Source: Hondaea fermentalgiana
Lineage: Eukaryota; Sar; Bigyra; Thraustochytrida; Thraustochytriidae
Reading direction: 5' to 3'
NCBI GenBank assembly: GCA_014084085.1
Contig: NPFB01000112.1
Span: forward strand, 1 to 36,548
Length of the DNA stretch: 36,548 bases
Shown: in pieces, positions 30,001 to 36,548 of the stretch
Layout of the letters: each line of letters starts with the position of its first letter
Numbering within the stretch: position 1 is the stretch's first letter
Translations under genes and position numbers: made by a program
The notes under the pieces: model-generated
Told to the model about the DNA's origin: nothing
Database searches by the model: none
Seen by the model: only the letters and a program-made list of their open reading frames with translations

Positions 30001-33000
30001 GTGGGGGCGGCATGCAATCGCAAGGCAGCCAGACGAGCCGAGCAGAGCAAGGCAGAGCAGCGCGGATTGACTGTAAAGCGGGGCCAAAGGGAGCGGAGCA
30101 GCGCGGCGATCGCTCGCGAAGCCGCCCTGGCCGCTGCCGCAGCCGGTCTGGCCTGGCCGGGCCTCGGCTTTACTGTTGGAGAGCTAGCTTGCGCTGCTGC
30201 AAGAGGGAGGCTTCTGCGGGAAGAGAGCGGAAGTGTGAGCGGCACTGGGGGGAGGGACAGGAATGGGATGGACTGGAATGGCATGGCTGTGGACTGGAAT
30301 GGGATGGAGGAACGAGCGACCGGCGAGAGACACGAATGGGTGGCGGCGGCAAAGAGTCGCGACTCTGTCGTCCTATCGCATGGGTCGCATCGCGCTGCAT
30401 TGCGACGGGAGCGACGACAGAGACGCTGCGGCGCTGCAGCTGCAGCTGCTACGAGAAAGTAGAGCAGAGCTGAGGCCGGGCGGCACCCGTGCGCCTGGTC
30501 GTGGACCGGCGCGAACGACGCCGAACGCGCGTGGCGACTTCAGTTCGCGCGGGCGTCGCCAGCGAGCTAGCTACTGTTAGTGGACTTTTAGACAGAGTAC
30601 ACACCGGCCACTGGCGGGCCTTCGCGCTGTTTGGCTGCTCGCATCGCGGTCGCCACAGCAGCCAGATGGGGCCTGGCTGGCTGGCTGGCTGGCTGCAGTG
30701 CTGGCTGGCGGGCGGCCGAGGCTGGTCGCTGCGGAAGCGCGGTGCGCTGCGCTGCGGTGCTCGCGGACTTCTGGACGCACGAGCGTCTGCGCGGTGCGCG
30801 CCGGACCCGCGAAACAAGCATGGTGACGCGGCTTGCCAAAGGGGGGGGGGGGGGGGGAGAAAGTAGAAGCACACACCTATGTACGCGCGCGGACCCCTCT
30901 GCGGCGGCCGGCGCGGCACGGACCCACGGAGCTGCCCAAGGCAGCTCGCCTGAAAGGCTCGCTCGCTTGCTGCGGTGGTGCCCGGGATCGATCGCCAGCG
31001 CACGCTCGCCGCGCTCGGGCGCGTTGCACGGGCGGGAGCGCACGGGCGGCCAGGCCTCGAGGCCTAGCTCATATTAGCCCGCGCCGGCACGCGGGTTCGG
31101 CCAGGGAGCCTCCGGGGCGCGTAGCCGAGTGTCAGCTCGCAGTCGCTGGCGTTTTCGACATTCATTTTTATTTTTTCATTCTTTATTCTTATCTTGCGGC
31201 CCGGCGTGGTGAAGTCGCGCGGGAGGACGGAGACCAGCGCGTTCGATCGCGGCGCGTAGGACGAGGCGGGCGGCGCGGGTGCCACTGGGCTCTTGCGGCT
31301 CGCGAGTAATTTTTCAGTTCGGACGCGGGGTGCGGACGATCTTCGCGAGCGCGGCGCCGTGAGTACAATGCTGGCCGCTGCCGGCGACCGCGAGCGAGGC
31401 TGCTCGCGCCGGCGAACAGCGGCGAGCAGCAGCAGGCCTGCTGCCTCGCCGACCGTCCGTGCGTCCGCGCGCAGCACAGGGCGGTCGGGATCGGCGGGGA
31501 CGCGCAGCAGCCAGATGAAGATGGCGCTGGGAAGAGAAGGTGAGAGGACGAGGAGAACGTGCCGGTGCAAGCAAGTACGTACCTCTTCCGCCGCGTCAGC
31601 GTCATGCGCATCCAGGGTGACTGGCTGGCCGGATAGACGGATGGATAAATGAATGGATGGATGAATGAACGGCTGGCGCTCGGGTGCGTGATGTGCGGCG
31701 CAGGACCGGCTGCCATGCTGCGCGGGACGCGCGGGGCGCATGGCGGCGGCGCGGAAGAAGGACCTGGCGGCGAGACTGCCTGCGAGATTGATGGATCGCA
31801 CCCAGCCAGCCAGATGAAAGTTGCTGGTCGTGTCGCTGGCACTGGTATCCGGGGCCTGTGAGATGGGTGAACCGAGCTCCACAGGGTCGCGCGAGCCTCA
31901 AACGGTGCACCGAGAGAAAACGAAGGAAAGGGAGGTAGAGCAGAAAGAAGCTGTGTCCGGACACTACCTTCCATCCGTCAGCCGTCGCATCCACCCATTC
32001 AGCCGACCGAGCAAGCAACCAGTCGACCAACCAATGCGTCCACGATCGCGATTCATCTGCAGCTGCCAGCTGCTTTCAAGAAGATCGGAGCTTCAAAGAA
32101 AGAGAAAAAGAGAGAGAGATCTGAAAGTTTAAAAAAAAAGTTTACTGCCTCCCGCCGTGTTCTTTCTGTTCTTTCGCCACAGCGGTCGAGATGTGGCCGA
32201 GTGTGGGTGAGAGGTCGATCCCCTCGGAATGTCGGCGCTACCCATGTGCTGCGGAGGGATCTTCCTGCACGAGGAAAACACACCGGCGGGGCAGTGCACA
32301 CTTTCTTTTTCTGCGCATGCATGCATTCATTCATTCATGTGTTGGCCTGCCCTGCGATCTGCAACTGGTGGCTGATTGGTTACCAAACCTGCCCTTGGTT
32401 CCTTCGTTGCTTCCTGCATTCCTTGGTTCTTTCTTACGAACGACAGGTGACACCAGCCAGCCAGCCAGTGAGTGGCCAGTCGCCGCAACGATCGAAACCC
32501 TCGACTACGCGATGCGATTCGGATCGAGCGCGGTCGCCGCCAGCCACCTCCTTTTCCTCTCGCCCCGCCTGGCACAGGTCCGCAGAAAGCGCTGCTGCAG
32601 CTGCATGCTGCTGCTGGCAGAGTTCTGGCTCGGCCTTGCCGTCGAGCCCCGGCGCAGTTCCGGCGGTTGTGAAAGCCTCCGCGACAAGGCAAGGGCGAAC
32701 GCGCGAGCGGCCGCCGACTGCTGCTGCTGCTGCTTCTGCGCGCAGCTGCTGCCGCCACCACCTGTCATCGTGCTCGCGGCCGCGTCGCGAGCGTCGCGAG
32801 CACCCGAGCTTGCGCGGGGCGTGCGCATGCATAGGTATACCGCCGTGAACGTGCCGCGAGGCAAGGCCGCGTTTTTCGCGAGCGAGCTCGAACCGAAGCC
32901 GGGGAGAGGCGAGGCCAGGCCTCGCTTCGCTTCGCTTCGCTTTGAGCCGCCTCGCGGCGCAGCGCGTCGACCGCCCGACGCGGCCAGCAGCAGCACAGAT

Positions 33001-34200
33001 GGCAGTGGGCGCAACGAAACCGTGGGGCGTGAGCTAGCTGCCGCCGCGAGTTAGCGCGCGTAGCGTGCATCTTCTCGTGCATGCGCGATGAGAGCATTCG
33101 AGTCATCAATCGAGTCTCGACTTGGAACCGCCCGCCGACCATCCATCCATCGGCGCCTCGCTGCGAAGCGCAAGCCGGGTCCAGCACGCGCGGCGGCGCA
33201 AGGCCTGTCGTGGACGCGGCTGCAAACCCGTGCTCGCGCCGCGGCTGCAGCTGGAGGTCGCGGCGGCACGAGGCGGCTCAAGAAATGCAGCCGCTCCTGG
33301 CTGGGACGGGCAGCGCCTTCGTTCGCAAGGCAAGGCAGGGCTCGTGCACCGTTTTGCCTCTTTTCATTCTCTTCCGCAAAGGAAGGCCGCTGCCGAGACC
33401 GCGGCCGCGCTGCGGCGCTGCAACGCGTCCCGGAAGCGAGCGGGCTCGGCTCGGCCGCGCTGCCACGCCATGCCATGCCCAAGCCGCGGGCGGACTCGCA
33501 GCGGCGGCAGCGACGAACTCCCAGGGCAGTGGCGGCTCGTGCCGGGCTCGTGCCGGGCTCGTGTCGTGCCTGCTGCCGCGAGCACAGAGAGTTAGCTACA
33601 GCTACAGCTGCAGCTGCTGCTGCGATCGCCACCTCGCGGAAGAGACCGCGGCGTCCAGAAACGCGAGCGCAGAGTGGCCGCCGGAGGCCTCTGCGGATGT
33701 GTAAAATTTGCGCGAGAGCTTGCGCGTGTGGTGCCGCGCCGCGCCGCCAGGAAGGAGCCCAACTCGCTGGCGACCTGGCTGCCGTCCCCGGCGGCGCGGA
33801 AGCTGGCCGCGACGCCGAGCTGGAGTCGCGGCAGGGCGCCTCGGCGCGACGCGCTGTGCCTGGCCGGCCACGGCTGGCTGCTGCAGGCGTGGTCGGGCGA
33901 CCGTGACCCGCGGGAAGAAGATCACTCGCAGGTGTGGGGAGGAGGGGTCACTCGCGCGCTTCCAAGCCGAGACAGAGCCTGTGCGGCGCGCAGAGAGTTG
34001 CTAGAGATAGCTAGCGGCGCTAGCGGCGCTAGCTAGCTCGCCTGGCCATGGGTGGTAGCTAGCTGGCAGCTCGCTTGGCAGCTCGGCGCAGAGGGAGCGG
34101 CAGCGAAACCTTGCTGATCGAAAGCTTGGCGTCGGCTCGCTGGAAAGCACAGCGCATGAAAGGTCGCAGCTCGTGGACGCGCACCGAGCCGAGCCGCGTG
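30001..34200. other. GC-rich repeat-laden spacer, no gene supported
   Basis: Open frames are long in most frames and rich in Ala, Arg, Gly, Pro and Ser. Repeats include ggaatgggatgg-type units at about 30260-30310, (GGCT)n 30672-30696, a 17-G run at 30841-30857, GGAT/GAAT units 31637-31671, (CATT)n 32324-32338 and ctagcggcg units near 34011-34030. No domain motif found in any frame. Confidence 0.5.
30841..30857. repeat. Homopolymer run of 17 G
   Basis: Seventeen consecutive G on the plus strand, preceded by AAA and followed by AGA, much like the 14-G run at 1621-1634. Lengths of such runs are often uncertain in assemblies. Confidence 0.9.
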
Positions 34201-36353
34201 TCAAGTCGAGTCGAGGTGTAACCGAGAGCTTGTTTCTAATGGGAGAAAGTTGTGGTTTTTGGTGGCTCTTTTGAAACGGAGTAAGAAAGTTTCTGGATCA
34301 GAGTTTCCGGCAATGGGCATGGAGGATAAGATATAACATGCGGACGCGAAAAGCTTGGACTGCGATGCGAGCGATCGGCAGGGTCCGCCGGCTTCTCATA
34401 TCCTTCCTGCCAACTCAGTAAACTCTTTTACTTGTACGCAGCGCAGTGCAATGCTTTGAGAAACTTTCACGGCACGTTGTGCGCGCGCGGCCGCGTGCGA
34501 CGGGAAGAAGTGTCCGGGCGTCGCCTCCTCCGACTTCCTCGCCCCCTCCGCCTTCCTCGCCTTCCCACGACTTTCTCGCCTTCCCACGACTTTCTCGCCC
34601 TCCCGCGACTTCCTCGCCGCAAAAATTTCCTCCAGTGCCATTTGTTGACCGCTGATTTCGATCGACGCTCGGCTATGCGTGTGGCCCGCGGCCTCAACTC
34701 GAGCCGCTCAAGTCCAGTCAGGACTCCAAAACTTCCTCTTGGCCGCCGTGATGTTGTGCTTTACTCGCCTAGTGCGAACCAGTACGAACCTCGAAGGAAG
34801 GCACACGAGAATTTGTTTGCTCCAAGTTGCGAGTCATTTCTTCACGCGCAATCGAAGCGTTCCCAGCACGCGATGCCGTCACATCCCAATGTCCGAATAC
34901 GGCCGAGATGCGGAAGAAGCACGTCTTCCTCACCGTAATTACCCTCCTCATCTTCACAGATTCTCGAATACAGATCAAACGGAGTGACTCATCGCACCTT
35001 TTATTCTTCCTGGCCAAAGATGCATCCATTTATTCGAGGTGGGAGCGTCGATTGAACGAGCGTTCACGGCAAACAAATGTATTAAGTTGGATGCTCGTCC
35101 AGACGAGCGATGCAGGCTGCAGCTCACACGATAAACTTCCTTGAGGCGTCTAGCCAGCCTGGCAAGTCAGACGATGATCGATCCGAGTCAACCTCCGCAC
35201 AACCTTCCTTGCCTCAGCCAGTCGCTCTGAGACAACGCGTTCGCTCGCGGCGACAGAGCAGCACCCAATGCGGGGATCGTTAGGATGCCGTGGCATTCAG
35301 AAGTTGTGCGACAACAATTGCTCAGGATATTCATCGAATTTTCTGGTCGTGCCCAATTCAATACAGGACACTATCGATGACCTTTGTCACTTGGTCAGCA
35401 ATTTGGCCTCCTATTGCTCGAACCTTTTTACTCTGCTTTCCTCTTCAGAGCTTTGAAAAGGATGCTGGACTTTTGTTCTCCTGAGACTACATCAGTAAGC
35501 CTAATATCAAGCTGGGGTTTTAAACAGCCCCATCGTACTCCTCGTGCAATTTTGGCCAAGTCTAGTCGAGTCATTGTGAGTCATAGAAGCTGCAACTCGA
35601 ACTTACTTGAGCCTGCACTATACTTTATAGTCTTTCGCCATCGCTTCTTGGTTGATCAGCCGCCAAATAATGCGAGACATGAAATGATGGAGATTGCGGC
35701 CAAAATTGAAGCTGTATTCTTTACTTGAGGTTAAAATCTCGGAAAGGCGTATGCGCTGTGGACATTGATGCAGGCAGAGGCATTACCAGGCGCGTGAGCC
35801 AAATAAATGCGGATATGGTTGATTTCAGATTTCGACAGGGATTGGCTTTTATAATGATTCACTCGAAGACGAGAATACAATCGGGCAAGCGTGCGAGACA
35901 ATTGGCCTGGACAAACGCGACGTCAACAGCAAGCAATGGTTCGCAAGCGATATGCTGGAGCATGCTGAAACCATGACTTTGTAGCGAAATCGCAAGGTCG
36001 CAAATCATGCGGGACATTTTCTGAATCAAAACGACGCGCCCAGGCCAGCTAGCATTCCCCCGGAGCCCAATATGCAAAAATCGCCAGTGTCAAAACCAAA
36101 TATCGTTAAATGCAGTCAAAAAGTCGACCATCAACGATAGCTAACAGCAAGCTTGTCGTCTATTTCACGTATATCCGTGTCTGTGCTTACAATCTCGCCC
36201 AGCTGTGCGATAGTCTTATTCCCGAGCGTGGTCGCAAGGCCAGCGCAGAGTTGCCTCGTTGTGCCGTTCTGGCATACCTGGTGAGCGCGTCTGTGCGGCG
36301 GCGAGGCATTAAAAGTCTCCATAAACAAACGAACAAAATATATTGATAATCCT
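34201..36353. other. More AT-rich spacer, no gene supported
   Basis: Composition changes visibly to AT-richer sequence without the tetranucleotide runs of the preceding 10 kb, except for a 19-bp tandem at 34531-34620. Frames are short and interrupted. A minus-strand frame at 36364-36131 next to the right-edge gene is of protein-like composition but begins at TTG and overlaps that gene's end in another frame. The region may include decayed gene pieces that I could not identify. Confidence 0.45.
34531..34620. repeat. 19-bp tandem array, about five copies
   Basis: Units of the type cttcctcgccttcccacga, with a cttt variant, run through the interval. The two central units are almost identical, the outer ones diverged. 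Confidence 0.85.
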
Positions 36354-36548
36354 TCAGTGCTCAAAACATCGGCGCACTAGCTCGTTATAAAAGCCTGCCT
36401 CCTCGTAATATTTGCGACGAACAGGGATCGATTCTCTCTCTGAGAAGAGACCGACGCAAAAGTCTGGCGTCGACGCAATGTACTCGCCAAAGCTTGCATA
36501 GCCCGCTCGATGCGTGTCGGGCTCGTGAACCACAACAATGTGCTTTTC
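36354..36548 (-). CDS. C-terminal end of a probable TIR-like domain protein (partial)
   Basis: The minus strand is open from the window edge for 64 codons to a TGA at 36354-36356; the start lies beyond the right edge. It contains HIVVVHEPD near its head, FGEYIASTPD in the middle, and ESIPVRRKYYEEAGF near the end. This order (a hydrophobic strand with HE.D, an acidic-P-D turn, then an IP-RR-.YE helix) is the pattern I recall for the C-terminal part of TIR-like domains in protist and algal proteins. The catalytic half, if present, would be outside the window, so NADase activity cannot be judged. Codon use and lack of low complexity favour a real gene. The family call is from memory of the pattern and needs a search. 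Confidence 0.55.
   Translation of the reverse strand, partial: EKHIVVVHEPDTHRAGYASFGEYIASTPDFCVGLFSERESIPVRRKYYEEAGFYNELVRRCFEH

Noticed and set aside
32190..32270. Possible tRNA (gatgtggccgagtg followed by ggtcgatccc)
   Set aside because: A-box and B-box-like pieces are only about 15 bp apart and no cloverleaf with an acceptor stem could be drawn.

Overview
The window looks like nuclear DNA of a eukaryotic microbe, most probably a stramenopile of the thraustochytrid type. This is inference from gene content: a three-repeat Myb protein, a polycystin-type channel, an FGGY ribulokinase, an AGC-like kinase, a WRKY19-type Cys/His repeat protein, kinesin-light-chain-type TPR debris, a Crinkler-type nuclease-kinase and a TIR-like protein end. 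It is also inference from style: long genes with almost no introns, GC-rich low-complexity spacers and no bacterial operon signals. The species cannot be fixed from sequence alone.

Layout. 1-5 kb, plus strand: a Myb-repeat protein (204-1580) whose frame stays open to the left edge, a 37-bp tandem array, then an 891-residue protein joining a PD-(D/E)XK nuclease-like domain to a kinase-like domain (2252-4927). 5-12 kb, minus strand: an unrecognised 108-codon frame, an FGGY carbohydrate kinase (5364-7007), a polycystin-2-like channel with a predicted 18-nt first coding exon and 64-nt intron (7684-10126), and an AGC-like kinase (10860-11876). 12-18 kb: a GC-rich microsatellite-filled spacer ending in a frameshifted TPR pseudogene (17404-17988). 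18-24 kb: a small candidate tail-anchored protein (minus), an 18-bp minisatellite in the divergent spacer, a leucine-rich-repeat protein (plus, 19341-20321), and convergent to it a 1129-residue protein with a PDZ-like domain and 23 Cys/His repeats (minus, 20568-23957). 24-36.35 kb: a second, longer gene-poor stretch, GC-rich to about 34.2 kb and then visibly more AT-rich. At the right edge, on the minus strand, is the last 64 codons of a probable TIR-like protein.

The genes do not form an operon or an obvious pathway. The best candidates for unusual biology are the nuclease-kinase fusion, the PDZ plus Cys/His-repeat protein and the TIR-like end. The first and third belong to families linked elsewhere to conflict or immunity, but nothing here shows that they act together. 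Most long open frames in the spacers are products of GC-rich composition and are not called as genes.
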